A stretch of 64,000 bases of DNA from JAYODW01 sp038116745 (GTDB lineage: Bacteria > Pseudomonadota > Gammaproteobacteria > Ga0077536), in the NCBI GenBank assembly GCA_038116745.1, contig JAYODW010000023.1, positions 12,509-76,508 of the forward strand. The letters run 5' to 3'. The notes beneath the pieces were generated by a model. The model made no database searches and was not told where the DNA came from. It worked only from the letters and a program-made list of their open reading frames with translations. Positions 44,423 to 54,070 of this stretch are shown here, in pieces (position 1 is the stretch's first letter; each line of letters starts with the position of its first letter). Both the position numbers and the translations under genes were made by a program.

Positions 44423-45805
44423 TCAGCCGGTCTTAACGGCGTTGACCGCAAGACGCAGGCCGTCATAGGAGGCCGTGACGGTCAGGGCGCGTGCGTCGCC
44501 GCGTGCGATTTCCTCGTACCGGCGGGTCTCTTCGAGCACGGTATCGATCTGCGCATCGGAATAAATCGGCTCGTGGTGAAAGAGGCAGAGCTCCTGGACA
44601 TTGGCCTGATGGCAGAGCTCGACAGCCACCATATTGGACGAGTGCCCCCAGTCCTCTTTCAGCGAGGTCGCATCGGCCAGGGAGTACATGCTGTCGAAGA
44701 CGACAATGTTGGCGTCCTTGAAATTGCTCACGATGTAGTCGAGATGGGCGTGGTCGTCGAGTTTGTGCTCTGAGTCGGTGGAGTAGACCACCGTATGGCC
44801 GTTGCGCTCGAAGCGATAGCCGTAGGAGTCATCTGAGTGCACCTGGCGGAACGGCGTCACCGTCAGGCCGCCGATGTCATAGCGCCGGTCGGGCTCGAGG
44901 GTGACGAACTCGATGGTGCTGGCCAGCGCATCGAAGTGCACCGGGAAGCAGGGCGACGATTGTTGCCCACGGTAGGCCGCCTCGAGTTCCGCATGACAGC
45001 CGTGGATGCGGACGATGTTGCCGGGGATGTAGGCGGGGACGAAGAAGGGGAAGCCCATGATGTGGTCCCAGTGCACATGGCTTTGGAACACGTTGTACAC
45101 CTGCGGCGCCCCGGCGCCGTGCTTTACCAGGCAGTCGAGCGCCAGGCGGCGGGCGCCGGAACCCATGTCGCAGACTGCGTACTCCGGGTGGGCGCTCTCG
45201 ATCTCCACGCAGGAAGTCTCCCCGCCGTAGGTTCCACGGAGGTGGAAAGGCAGCGCGTTGACCAGCGACTCCACGCTCTCGCCCGGGGCGGCGCGCACCC
45301 GGCGCGACACCTCCATGATGCGCTCGCGGAACGCCGCGCTGTCGAGTGCTGTCGGCAGCGAGCCGCGCGTTCCCCAGAAGCGCACGCCGAGACCGCCCGG
45401 TTCGGCTGCCTCAGCGGATGCAGCGACAGGCTGTTCTTTGCGGTAGGCCTCGGCCGCATCACTCGACAGCGCCGCGAGAGCGGCCAGCGGCTCATCGAAC
45501 AGCCTGAACAGTGTGTCGAAGCGGCTGATGGCAAAGACTTCGCGCACCGGCTCTGACAGCGAGGTGATCACGACGTCGACGCTGCCCGCGTCAGCCTGCT
45601 TACGCGCCAGCATGAGGCTGCGCAGACCCATCGAGGAAATGTAATCGACGCCGGAGAAATCCAGCACGATGGCGCCGCCGCCCGCGGCCGAGTCAGTCAC
45701 CAGCGCTGCAAGGGAATCCGCAAGCCCCCCCGCTGTGGCCTGGTCGAGCCGCCCGCGGATGTGCAGCAGGGAAACCTCGCCAAAACGTTCGATGCTGGTA
45801 TCCAT
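44423..45805 (-). CDS. STAS domain fused to metallo-beta-lactamase-fold hydrolase
   Basis: A 460-residue fusion. Residues about 1-110 form a STAS (anti-sigma antagonist) domain with VLDFSGVDYISSMGLRSL, where Ser in the DYISSMG loop matches the phosphorylated serine of SpoIIAA. After a linker, a beta-lactamase-fold hydrolase begins at VRFWGTRGSLPT; it carries the HVHWDH metal motif, YSTDSEHKLDDH and a late His in LFHHEPIYSD. This arrangement suggests that partner-switching phosphorylation controls a hydrolase acting perhaps on a nucleotide, RNA or phosphoester. The ATG at 45805 precedes the STAS start; the earlier in-frame codon is unlikely. Confidence 0.88.
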   Translation of the reverse strand: MDTSIERFGEVSLLHIRGRLDQATAGGLADSLAALVTDSAAGGGAIVLDFSGVDYISSMGLRSLMLARKQADAGSVDVVITSLSEPVREVFAISRFDTLFRLFDEPLAALAALSSDAAEAYRKEQPVAASAEAAEPGGLGVRFWGTRGSLPTALDSAAFRERIMEVSRRVRAAPGESVESLVNALPFHLRGTYGGETSCVEIESAHPEYAVCDMGSGARRLALDCLVKHGAGAPQVYNVFQSHVHWDHIMGFPFFVPAYIPGNIVRIHGCHAELEAAYRGQQSSPCFPVHFDALASTIEFVTLEPDRRYDIGGLTVTPFRQVHSDDSYGYRFERNGHTVVYSTDSEHKLDDHAHLDYIVSNFKDANIVVFDSMYSLADATSLKEDWGHSSNMVAVELCHQANVQELCLFHHEPIYSDAQIDTVLEETRRYEEIARGDARALTVTASYDGLRLAVNAVKTG

Positions 45806-45976
45806 GATGTCGCCTGTGATTGCTCTGATTTTGATTATGAGCGGCGCTCCGGGGTCCCGCAATGAAGGTTGCCGTGCGTGACCGCGCGACCCGAGGCGAT
45901 CGGCTGCAGAGGCTGCGGTATAGTCGTAGCGCTGACCGCATTAAGCCAAGCATCAGACACCTGGGGAGGGTTGCTC

Positions 45977-47218
45977 ATGCCGCTACCGAAAGTCATCGTC
46001 AATCTGTATCCCGTTCTGCCCGCGGCGGACGAAGCAGACCGAGCGGCCCGGCGACCGCTTGGACGCAACGCCGGGCTCTATCACGAGGTCGTCCACGAGA
46101 TGACCGATATCGTTAAAGCTGCCGATGAGCTCGGTGCCTGGGCGGTCAGCACCATCGAACACCATATGCACTCGGAGGGCTATGAGGTCTCACCGAACCC
46201 GGGTGTGCTGAACGCCTACTGGGCGAGCCAGGTCAAGCAGGCTCGGGTCGGTACCATCGGTTACGTCGTCGGGACGCGGGATCCGATCCGCGTAGCCGAA
46301 GAAATGGCAGTCGTCGATCATCTCACCCGCGGAAAATATTTTGCCGGCTTCGCGCGGGGCTATCAGAACCGCTGGACCAGCATCATGGGGCAGTACACCG
46401 ATACCCAGGCCACGGTGTCCGACGGTGGCGAAGACGATCAGCGCAACCGGGAAATCTTCGAGGAGCGGGTCGACCAGATCCTCGCCTGCTGGACGCAGGA
46501 GACCGTCAATTTCGACGGTAAGTACTACAAGGCACCGTACCCCTATGACTCGGGCGTGACCAACTTCCCTGCCCGCGAGGTGGCTGAGCGCATGGGTGCT
46601 GCCGGGGAAATCGATGAGAACGGCGCAGTGCGCCGGGTGTCGGTCGTGCCGGCGCCCTATCAGAAACCGCATCCGCCGGTGTTCACGGCGGTCAGCGCCA
46701 GCATGGAGTCGATCGAATTCTGCTCAGAGCGCGGTATCACGCCGGTGTATTTCTCGAGCCTTCAGGGGATCACCGACATGGCGCATCACTATGTCGCCCA
46801 TGGCGCCAAGCATGGGCGTCGCTGGCAGCTTGGTGAGCGCCAGTGCATCGTGCGCTGGCCGCATTTTGCGCGCGACCAGGCTGAGGCCCGACGCATCCTG
46901 GCTGAGCAGGACGAAGAGTTCTATCGCAACATCTACGGTTCCTTCTTTCCGCCCCTGGTCGCGGGCGCTACGAACATGGTGGACCGCATTCTCGAAACCG
47001 GACTGTTCCCCGTCGGCACGGTGGACGAACAGATCGCCTACTGGAAACACACGCTGGCGCAGGTGCCAGCGGAATATCTGTGCCTCATCTGGCATTACGC
47101 GCAGGCGCCGAAGCAGAGCGTGATCGACGAGCTGGAGACCTTCATGACGCGGGTGCTGCCGGCGCTCGAGATCCCCGATTTCGGCACCGACGCGGTGCTC
47201 AGGGCGAGCGCGGGCTGA
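45977..47218 (+). CDS. LLM-class (luciferase-like) flavin monooxygenase
   Basis: A 413-residue TIM-barrel protein of the bacterial luciferase/F420 family: EVVHEMTDIVKAADELGAWAVSTIEHHM, GTRDPIRVAEEMAVVDHLTRGKYFAGFARG and PHPPVFTAVSASMES. It needs reduced flavin (FMNH2 or F420) from a separate reductase; the substrate is unknown. GGGGAGGG precedes the ATG at 45977. First gene of a catabolic island; a PF20091-type hydrolase follows after 119 nt. Confidence 0.9.
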   Translation: MPLPKVIVNLYPVLPAADEADRAARRPLGRNAGLYHEVVHEMTDIVKAADELGAWAVSTIEHHMHSEGYEVSPNPGVLNAYWASQVKQARVGTIGYVVGTRDPIRVAEEMAVVDHLTRGKYFAGFARGYQNRWTSIMGQYTDTQATVSDGGEDDQRNREIFEERVDQILACWTQETVNFDGKYYKAPYPYDSGVTNFPAREVAERMGAAGEIDENGAVRRVSVVPAPYQKPHPPVFTAVSASMESIEFCSERGITPVYFSSLQGITDMAHHYVAHGAKHGRRWQLGERQCIVRWPHFARDQAEARRILAEQDEEFYRNIYGSFFPPLVAGATNMVDRILETGLFPVGTVDEQIAYWKHTLAQVPAEYLCLIWHYAQAPKQSVIDELETFMTRVLPALEIPDFGTDAVLRASAG

Positions 47219-47337
47219 GGCTTGGAGGTGGATCTGCCGCAGCGGCACCACCTGGCCGAGTGGGGCTGTCCGGGCGGCACGGAGAGGGCCGGGCGTCTGC
47301 CTGGCCGGGCCGCTAGAGTACGCGTGAGGAGACACTG

Positions 47338-49272
47338 GTGAAACTTGAGATCAACCAGCGCGGGCCGGTGTTTGACGGTCACGAATTCGGTGCGAGTGGC
47401 GCCTACGAAAAGATTACCGGGCGCCTGCACGGCGCGTTGGATCCCGACCACGTCCTGAACAGTGAGATAGTCAACCTTAAGCGGGCCCCGCGCAATGCGC
47501 AGGGTCTGGTCGACTATGCCGTCGATATCTGCATTCTTAAACCGGTGGATCCGGCGCGTGGTAACGGTCGGATCCTGTTCGATACCCTGAATCGCGGGGA
47601 CAAGCTGGCGCTGATCGATATCAACGGCAGCGTCCGCGGGGCCGGCTCCAACGACCCTCAGGCTGCGGCCGATGCCGGCAATGGCTTTCTCATGCGCTGC
47701 GGCTACACCGTGCTGTTCGCCGCCTGGCAGGGTGGCCTGAGCAGGGACGAGGGGCACATGGTGGCGGATTTCCCTGTGGCAACCGACGACGGTGAGCCCC
47801 GGGTCGGTCTGTCACGCGAGGAGATCGTGTTCGGCCACGCGGACTCCCCCGCGCGGGCGCCGCTGAATTACCCTGCGGCCGCGCCGGACCCGTTGAATGC
47901 CAGCCTCAGCGTGCGACAGCACGAGCATGACACCCGGATTCCGCTCCCCGCTGACTGCTGGCGTTTTGTCGGGCCACGCACGATCGAGATCGACCGCCCG
48001 CTGGGTTTTGGTAGTGGCGCGCTGTACGAGCTCATTTATCCGGCACGCGATCCCATCGTGATGGGTATGGGCTTCGCCGCGGTGCGCGATGCGGTGTCCT
48101 TTTTTCGATACGCGACGACCGATGAGGCGGGGCAGGCCAATCCGCTGGCCGCCGCCGGACAAGCGCCCGAGGTGGCGCAGGTGATTGCCTATGGTCGCTC
48201 GCAGCCAGGGCGGTTTCTGCGCGAGTTTGTGCGCACCGGCTTCAACGAGGACCTCGCGGGACTCAAGGTGTTCGACGGTATCTTCACGGCCATTGCCGGG
48301 TCCCGGCGGATTTTCCTTAACCATGAGTTTGCGCAGCCGGGCCGCTTTCATCGCCAGCACGAGGATCATCTCTACCCGGCTGACCAGTTCCCGTTTACCT
48401 ACGAGACCCGTACCGACAGCTTCACTGGTGAGACCGACGGGATCCTGCAGCGCGCGCGGGCGCGCGGCGTGTGTCCGCGCATCATCCACATCGACTCGTC
48501 GACCGAGTTCTGGCAGGGCCGGAGCTCGCTGTTGGTGGCGGATGAAAAAGGTGAGGCCGTGCCCATTCCCGAAGAGGTCCGGCTCTACCTCTATGCCGGC
48601 ACCATGCACGCTGGACCGGCGATGCTCGCGCATCCCGGGATCTATTCACAGGATCCGGTCTATGAACTGAACGATGTGGATTACAACCCGCTCAATCGCG
48701 CGCTCATCGTGGCGCTCGATGAATGGGTCAGCGGCGTGGCCGAGCCGCCGGCGAACCGCTATCCGAATCTGCCCGAGGGCACTCTCGCCGCGCCCTTTCC
48801 ACCGGAAGCCTCGGGCTTTCCGGCGATCCCCGGCGTGCGCTATCCGCGCTGGCTGAACACGCTCGCGGTCACGACACAGGAGACCCAGCCGCCGCAGGTT
48901 TTCTGTGCGCAGGCCTACCCGGTGCTTGTGCCTGCTGTGGATGCGGATGGCAATGAGATCGCCGGGATCCGCCTGCCCGAGATTGCGGTACCGGTAGCCA
49001 CCTATACCGGCTGGAACCTGCGAAAAGCAGAGTTTGCCGAGGACGCGCTGATGCTGGTCGGTGCGCAGTTCCCGTTTGCGACAACCGCGGCCGCGCGCGA
49101 GGCGCTCGGCGACCCGCGTTTGTCTCTGGCTGAGCGCTACCCGAGTCGGGCGGACTATGTGGCGGCGGTGCGCGCGGCCGCTCTCGCGCTGGTCAGCGAG
49201 CGCCTGATGCTGGAAGAAGATGTCGAGCAGGCTGTGCTGGTCGCAGAGGCGCGGCCCTGGCCTGCATCCTGA
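47338..49272 (+). CDS. PF20091-type alpha/beta hydrolase domain protein
   Basis: A 644-residue protein starting at a GTG with GAGGAG upstream. It has a long N-terminal beta domain (RGPVFDGHEFGASGAYEKITGRL) and a hydrolase-like core with the nucleophile elbow GRSQPGRFLREFV, then the late catalytic segment with His in THE-like YAGTMHAGP. The length matches the abhydrolase_10 family, which often sits in terpene, steroid or xenobiotic catabolic clusters. No signal peptide is visible. A cupin gene follows 21 nt later. Confidence 0.85.
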   Translation: MKLEINQRGPVFDGHEFGASGAYEKITGRLHGALDPDHVLNSEIVNLKRAPRNAQGLVDYAVDICILKPVDPARGNGRILFDTLNRGDKLALIDINGSVRGAGSNDPQAAADAGNGFLMRCGYTVLFAAWQGGLSRDEGHMVADFPVATDDGEPRVGLSREEIVFGHADSPARAPLNYPAAAPDPLNASLSVRQHEHDTRIPLPADCWRFVGPRTIEIDRPLGFGSGALYELIYPARDPIVMGMGFAAVRDAVSFFRYATTDEAGQANPLAAAGQAPEVAQVIAYGRSQPGRFLREFVRTGFNEDLAGLKVFDGIFTAIAGSRRIFLNHEFAQPGRFHRQHEDHLYPADQFPFTYETRTDSFTGETDGILQRARARGVCPRIIHIDSSTEFWQGRSSLLVADEKGEAVPIPEEVRLYLYAGTMHAGPAMLAHPGIYSQDPVYELNDVDYNPLNRALIVALDEWVSGVAEPPANRYPNLPEGTLAAPFPPEASGFPAIPGVRYPRWLNTLAVTTQETQPPQVFCAQAYPVLVPAVDADGNEIAGIRLPEIAVPVATYTGWNLRKAEFAEDALMLVGAQFPFATTAAAREALGDPRLSLAERYPSRADYVAAVRAAALALVSERLMLEEDVEQAVLVAEARPWPAS

Positions 49273-49293
49273 AAATCACGAGGAGATACGCTC

Positions 49294-49827
49294 ATGGCGG
49301 GTAAGAAAATCAGACGCCTGGTCACCGGTCACGACGCCGAGGGACGCTCGAAATTTCTCATGGACGGTGATGCGCCGGCGGTGCTGGTGATGGCGCAGAT
49401 GGGTGACCTCACGGTGACCGATCTGTGGGAGACCTTCGAAACCCCGGCCGATAACACAGGCGAGGCGGACAATACCGACCGACCGGTGCACCTTGAGCCC
49501 GGCCCGAACGGGACCATCTTCCGCATTGTCGAATTTCCACCGGATGCGGTGTGGAAGGACGGTGCGCAGGGTGCCGAGGCGTTTGCCGCCCTGCAGGCGT
49601 CGCACGCGGCGGATGGTGACCACGACGATCCGGGCATGCACAAAACCAGCACGGTTGACTACGCCCTGGTACTGGAAGGTGAGATCTGGGCGGTGATGGA
49701 CACCGACGAGCGGGTCATGCGCGCGGGCGACGTGCTGATCCAGCGTGGCACCAACCATGCCTGGGCCAATCGCACCAGCGAAAACTGCCGGGTCATGTTC
49801 GTGCTGTGCGACGCGAAGCCGGTGTGA
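49294..49827 (+). CDS. Single-domain cupin protein
   Basis: A 177-residue cupin: the double-stranded beta-helix core reads MHKTSTVDYALVLEGEIWAVM and VLIQRGTNHAWANRTSENC, with histidines placed as metal ligands. Upstream residues about 1-90 form a non-cupin extension. It follows the PF20091-type hydrolase closely and may be a dioxygenase, isomerase or sensor of the same unknown pathway. Confidence 0.85.
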   Translation: MAGKKIRRLVTGHDAEGRSKFLMDGDAPAVLVMAQMGDLTVTDLWETFETPADNTGEADNTDRPVHLEPGPNGTIFRIVEFPPDAVWKDGAQGAEAFAALQASHAADGDHDDPGMHKTSTVDYALVLEGEIWAVMDTDERVMRAGDVLIQRGTNHAWANRTSENCRVMFVLCDAKPV

Positions 49828-49908
49828 CCCCGCGTCGAATACCTTCGGGCCTGAGCTGGGCGAAGTCTGCTGCCTGCGCGTCTGCGGGCGGCAAGGCAGG
49901 AAGGCACA

Positions 49909-50250
49909 GTGCCCGATCTGGTTGAGGGGCTGGAACCGCCGTACTACGCGGTGATCTTCACCGCGCTGGCGGGACGCGATCTGACCGGCTACGCCGAGCG
50001 CATCGCGGAAATGCTCGAACGCGTGAAAACAATGCCGGGTTTCCTCGGCGTTGAGGCGGCTGCGGAGGCGGACGGCGAGATCGTCGTCTCGTACTGGAGG
50101 GATGCAGCGGCCATCGCTCACTGGCGGGAGGACGAGGCACACCGCGCTGCGCAGCAACAGGGGCGAGCGCAGTGGTACGCCGGTTATGCGGTTCGCGTGG
50201 CGCGGGTGGAGCGCAGCGCGCTGTTTATGCAGGAGGCTGACGACAGCTGA
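49909..50250 (+). CDS. Antibiotic-biosynthesis-monooxygenase-like (ABM/DUF-type dimeric ferredoxin-fold) protein
   Basis: A 113-residue protein starting at GTG 49909 after AGGAAGG. The ABM pattern is seen in YYAVIFTALAGRDL, MPGFLGVEAAAEADGEIVVSYWRDAAAIAHWR and AHRAAQQQGRAQWYAGYAVRVARVER. Small ABM proteins are heme-independent monooxygenases or dimeric binding proteins. It converges on the SDR gene and shares the catabolic island. Confidence 0.8.
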   Translation: MPDLVEGLEPPYYAVIFTALAGRDLTGYAERIAEMLERVKTMPGFLGVEAAAEADGEIVVSYWRDAAAIAHWREDEAHRAAQQQGRAQWYAGYAVRVARVERSALFMQEADDS

Positions 50251-50278
50251 CTATTCAGCCGGCCGAGTGCGCTGCGGC

Positions 50279-51055
50279 TCAGGACGCCCCGATCAGCCCG
50301 CCGTCGACCGGCAGGGTGACACCGGTGATGTAGGCTGAGGCCCGCGCGGCGAGAAACACGCCGACCCCGGCAATGTCGTCAGCCTGGCCGAGTCGCTTCG
50401 CCGGCACGATAGACATCAGCTTGTCGAGGCCCATGATGCCGAGCATGGGTTCGGTCATATCGGTATCGAAATACCCGGGTGCGATCGCGTTGACGTTGAT
50501 GTGGCGCCCCGCGAGGTGGGCCGCGAGCATCCGGGTCAGATGATGGATTCCGGCTTTGGACGCGCCGTAGCTGAAGTTGTCGAACAGCGGCATGTGCAGG
50601 CCATCCACCGAGCCAAGGTTGATCACCCGCGCCGGGTCCTCGTCGCTGCCCGCTTTCTCGAGCAGCGGCAGCAGCTTCTGCAGCAGGAAAAACGGCGCCT
50701 TGAGATTGAGGTCCATGACCTTGTCCCAGCCTTTCTCCGGAAAATCCTCGATGGTGTTACCCCAGGCGGTGCCGGCGTTGTTGATGAGCACGTGCAGTGC
50801 GGATTCGCGTGCCGCGAACGCCTCGGCCAGACGTGCAATCTCGCCCATGCGCGACAGCTCAGCGGGCAGTGCGTGGCATTCCCCGAGCTGCGCGAGCTCG
50901 GCCGCCGTCTGTTCGCAGGTCTCGGGGTTGCGCGCCACGAGATACACGCGTGCGCCGGCCTCAACATAGGCGCGGGCGATCATGCGGCCGATGCCGCGCG
51001 AGCCGCCGGTAATCAGTGCGGTCTTGCCGCGGATATCAAACAGGCTGCTGGTCAT
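50279..51055 (-). CDS. Short-chain dehydrogenase/reductase
   Basis: A 258-residue classical SDR: cofactor motif ITGGSRGIGR, NNAG motif in LINNAG, catalytic Ser in NLGSVDG and Tyr-x3-Lys in YGASKAG, and the C-terminal TLPVDGGL. It would oxidise or reduce an alcohol/ketone with NAD(P)(H). The ATG ending at 51055 precedes the conserved FDIRGKTALITGG start; no strong ribosome site is visible. It is on the opposite strand to its catabolic neighbours, with a 275-base divergent promoter region. Confidence 0.93.
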   Translation of the reverse strand: MTSSLFDIRGKTALITGGSRGIGRMIARAYVEAGARVYLVARNPETCEQTAAELAQLGECHALPAELSRMGEIARLAEAFAARESALHVLINNAGTAWGNTIEDFPEKGWDKVMDLNLKAPFFLLQKLLPLLEKAGSDEDPARVINLGSVDGLHMPLFDNFSYGASKAGIHHLTRMLAAHLAGRHINVNAIAPGYFDTDMTEPMLGIMGLDKLMSIVPAKRLGQADDIAGVGVFLAARASAYITGVTLPVDGGLIGAS

Positions 51056-51330
51056 GGGCGTTTGGTGTCGTTTTTTCAGGGGGTCAGATTGAACCATATC
51101 CGGCGCTTGACCGACTGCGCGGGCGTGTGTCCAGCCGCTGACCGTGCGCTCGGCTGCAGCCGCGGCGGGCCGCTCTGGTGATGGCTCGGGCCCGCTGCGA
51201 GAACTGCGCCTGACAGCGTCCCGCTTGAACGGTATTCTCCGCAGGCGTGCGGCGGCTCCCGTGGAACGGGCTGTCCTGCTGCACCAACCGAACAACACCA
51301 AGTGCCAGCGCTGACCGAGGAGGCCTGCCC

Positions 51331-52320
51331 ATGAAACTCGCCCTGTATCTGCCCAATTTCCGCGACCGCGTCACCGTGAGCGAGATCGAGTCGCTCGCCC
51401 TCGAGGCTGAAGCACTGGACTTCGACTCGATCTGGACGCTCGATCGCATCGTTGTGCCCGAATCCTCTGATCAGCAGGGGCTGGCCAAGCCCTTCGGCTT
51501 CATGAACGAATTCCCTAAGGCGCTGCCGGTCAGCGCGCGCGGCGAGTTTCTGCACGGTCTGCCCTTAATCCCCTATCTCTCTGCGCTGACCGAGCGTATT
51601 CGGCTCGGCGTCAGCATTATCGTGACGCCTTATCGCGCTCCCGGCGTGCTCGCGGCGGAGATCGCAACCTGGGATCACCTGTCCGGCGGACGCATCAACG
51701 TCGGCGTGGGCTCAGGCTGGATGCCGGAGGAGTTTGCGGCGGCCAGCGCGACCGAGACCTACAAGCGCAAGAACAAGCACGTTATCGAGACCATCGAAAT
51801 CATGCAGGGCGTGTGGACCAACGAGCTTTTTTCCTATGACGGCGAATTCGCGTCGTTCCCGAGCTGCGGTTTCGGTGTGAAGCCGGTGCAGAAGCCGCGC
51901 CCGCCGATGTTCTTCGGCGGTCTCGGTCGGCCGGACATCGCCGCCAAGCGCGTGTCCAAGTACGGCCTGGAGGGCTGGATCGGCATCATGGATACGCCCG
52001 ACGCCATAGCCAACTGGCGCGCGGCGATCGGCGCGGAGCTTGAGAATATCGGCAGCGCGAATTCAATTGATGATCTTGAGATCACGAGCATGATCCCGTT
52101 CGACATCACGCGCGAGAAAACCGATCAGAGCGACAAGGGCAAGCTGACCTCGAACCTGGTGGGCACGGTCGACCAGATTACCGATAACCTCAAGCGCTAC
52201 CGCGACGCGGGTATGACCATGCCGCTCCTGTGGCCGCCTTTCAGCGGCGTGCCGACGGCGAAGACCATTGTCGATATGCGTCGTCTGGTCCACGACATCA
52301 TGCCCAAGGTCAACGGCTGA
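51331..52320 (+). CDS. LLM-class (luciferase-like) oxidoreductase
   Basis: A 329-residue TIGR03619-like LLM protein: MKLALYLPNFRDRVTVSEIES, FDSIWTLDRIVVPE, VAVEIATWDHLSGGRINVGVGSGWMPEEF-like segment and CGFGVKPVQKPRPPMFFGG. It probably uses reduced flavin or F420. GAGGAGG precedes the ATG at 51331. It is followed by a GST gene 63 nt downstream, with a modest hairpin between them (arms 52332-52338 and 52354-52360). Confidence 0.9.
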   Translation: MKLALYLPNFRDRVTVSEIESLALEAEALDFDSIWTLDRIVVPESSDQQGLAKPFGFMNEFPKALPVSARGEFLHGLPLIPYLSALTERIRLGVSIIVTPYRAPGVLAAEIATWDHLSGGRINVGVGSGWMPEEFAAASATETYKRKNKHVIETIEIMQGVWTNELFSYDGEFASFPSCGFGVKPVQKPRPPMFFGGLGRPDIAAKRVSKYGLEGWIGIMDTPDAIANWRAAIGAELENIGSANSIDDLEITSMIPFDITREKTDQSDKGKLTSNLVGTVDQITDNLKRYRDAGMTMPLLWPPFSGVPTAKTIVDMRRLVHDIMPKVNG

Positions 52321-52383
52321 GGCTCTGGCCGGCGCCTGCGGCGCATCCCGTCACAGGCGCATTGACTCAGAGAGGTACGCTCC

Positions 52384-52983
52384 ATGGTGATTACGCTCTA
52401 CGACATGCCGCTGGCGCTGAACTGCTACAAGGTGCGGCTGCTCTTTTCCATGCTGGACGTGGAGTACACGCGTCACGATATCGACCTGCTCAAAAACGAG
52501 CATCAGACCGAAGCCTTCCTCGCGCTTAATCCGTTCGGCCAGCTGCCGGTGCTGACCGTTGATGACCTCGTCATCCGCGATTCCCACGCGATACTCGTGT
52601 GGGCGGCGCGGAATTTCGGTGGCGAGCGCTGGATGCCGACGGCGCCGGGGGAAGAGGCTGCAGTCAACAGCTGGCTTTCGGCGGCTGCTTATGAGATCCG
52701 GCTCGGTCCCTACGATGCGCGCCTGGCCAAGCTCTTTCCCTGGCTCTGCGTGAATGCGGAAGCGGTGGAGAGCAACACCGCCCGCGCGCTGCGCCTCTAC
52801 GAGCAGCGGCTCGCGGATCGCGAATGGATCGCCCTCGATCACCCGACGGTTGCCGATATCGCGGCTTACCCCGCACTGGCGCGCTGCAGTGACGGCGAGG
52901 TGAGCCTGGACGACTTTCCGGCGATCCGGGCCTGGATGGCGCGGATCTGCGCCCTGCCGGGGTATCTCGATATCCTTGATTAA
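52384..52983 (+). CDS. Glutathione S-transferase
   Basis: A 199-residue GST with the thioredoxin-like N-domain (LYDMPLALNCYKVRLLF, NPFGQLPVL with its cis-Pro, then DSHAILVWAA) and an all-alpha C-domain ending RICALPGYLDILD. The catalytic N-terminal residue is not obvious (Ser/Asn near position 11-14). In catabolic islands such GSTs isomerise or conjugate reactive intermediates. A strong hairpin follows its stop. Confidence 0.88.
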   Translation: MVITLYDMPLALNCYKVRLLFSMLDVEYTRHDIDLLKNEHQTEAFLALNPFGQLPVLTVDDLVIRDSHAILVWAARNFGGERWMPTAPGEEAAVNSWLSAAAYEIRLGPYDARLAKLFPWLCVNAEAVESNTARALRLYEQRLADREWIALDHPTVADIAAYPALARCSDGEVSLDDFPAIRAWMARICALPGYLDILD

Positions 52984-52990
52984 ATTCTGC

Positions 52991-53015
52991 GCCGGGTGCG
53001 CCCGCACCCGGCTTT
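52991..53015 (+). terminator. Strong hairpin terminator after the GST gene
   Basis: GCCGGGTGC (52991-52999) pairs perfectly with GCACCCGGC (53004-53012) over the loop GCCC, followed by TTT. It sits 7 nt after the GST stop and before the ribosome site of the MDR gene. Confidence 0.6.
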
Positions 53016-53035
53016 AGGCAACTTAGGAGAAGACC

Positions 53036-54052
53036 ATGAAAGCCTGGGAAATCCAGAACGACGGCGGCATCGACGCGCTGACCGCGGTAGAGCATCCCAT
53101 GCCCGAGCCGGGCCCTCATCAAATCCTCGTCCGGGTGGGCGCAGTGTCGCTTAACTATCGTGACCTGCTCCACGTACTCGGCGTCGTCGATCAGGATCGC
53201 TGGCCGCTCATTCCCTGTTCAGACGGCGCTGGTGAAGTGGTGGCCGTGGGGCAGGGCGTGACCCGTTTCGCGGTGGGCGATCAGGTGGCGGGCACGTTTT
53301 TTCAGCGCTGGAGCGCCGGCGGGATTACCGCGGAAGTGATGGAATCCGCACTGGGCGGCCGCCAGTCCGGCATGCTGGCGGAATACGTCTGTCTGAGCGA
53401 GGAGGGCGCGGTGGCCGTGCCTGCCGGCTGGACGGCAGCTGAAGCAGCGACGCTGCCCTGTGCGGCGCTGACCGCTTGGCACGCGCTGGTAAGCAAAGGA
53501 CGGCTGAAGGCGGGCGAGACGGTGCTGGTCATGGGCACCGGCGGCGTTTCCCTGTTCGCGCTGCAGATTGCGAAGATGCACGGCGCCCGCGTGATTCTGA
53601 CCTCGAGCAGCGATGACAAGCTCGCGCGAGCGCGAGAGCTGGGTGCGGACGAGCTGATCAACTACCGCACCAACCCGGACTGGGAACAGCAGGTGCTGGA
53701 ACTGACCGGCGGTGTTGGCGTTGACCACGTGGTTGAGGTCGGCGGCTCCGGCACGCTGGAGCGTTCGCTGACCGCGGTGCGTTTCGGCGGCAGCGTGTGG
53801 CTGATCGGGGTGCTGACCGGTTTCGAGGCGAAGGTCGATCCGATGCCGGTGCTGTTCAAGAGTGCCTGCGTGCAGGGGATCTATGTCGGCAGCCGCGACA
53901 TGTTCGAGGCCATGAACGCCGCGTTCAGCGCCAACGGACTGCGCCCGGTGATCGACCAGCGCTTTCCGCTGGACCAGGCGCGGGAAGCATTCCACTGCAT
54001 GCAGGCTGCCGGACACTTCGGCAAGATTGTTATCGAGATCCCCGGCGCCTGA
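53036..54052 (+). CDS. MDR-family zinc-free alcohol dehydrogenase / quinone oxidoreductase-like
   Basis: A 338-residue medium-chain dehydrogenase/reductase. The GroES-like part is visible in VGAVSLNYRDLLHVLG and PCSDGAGEVVAVGQGV; the Rossmann domain has VLVMGTGGVSLFALQIAK and VDHVVEVGGSGTLERSL. The structural and catalytic zinc cysteines are absent, typical of quinone oxidoreductase-like enzymes using NADPH. AGGAGA precedes the ATG. It converges with the third LLM gene, only 18 nt apart. Confidence 0.92.
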   Translation: MKAWEIQNDGGIDALTAVEHPMPEPGPHQILVRVGAVSLNYRDLLHVLGVVDQDRWPLIPCSDGAGEVVAVGQGVTRFAVGDQVAGTFFQRWSAGGITAEVMESALGGRQSGMLAEYVCLSEEGAVAVPAGWTAAEAATLPCAALTAWHALVSKGRLKAGETVLVMGTGGVSLFALQIAKMHGARVILTSSSDDKLARARELGADELINYRTNPDWEQQVLELTGGVGVDHVVEVGGSGTLERSLTAVRFGGSVWLIGVLTGFEAKVDPMPVLFKSACVQGIYVGSRDMFEAMNAAFSANGLRPVIDQRFPLDQAREAFHCMQAAGHFGKIVIEIPGA

Positions 54053-54070
54053 CCGCTACCGGCGCCCGCT

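Noticed and set aside
47219..47337. GC-rich repeats of GGCCGGGC upstream of the PF20091-type hydrolase
   Set aside because: No stable hairpin or regular repeat unit; looks like composition.
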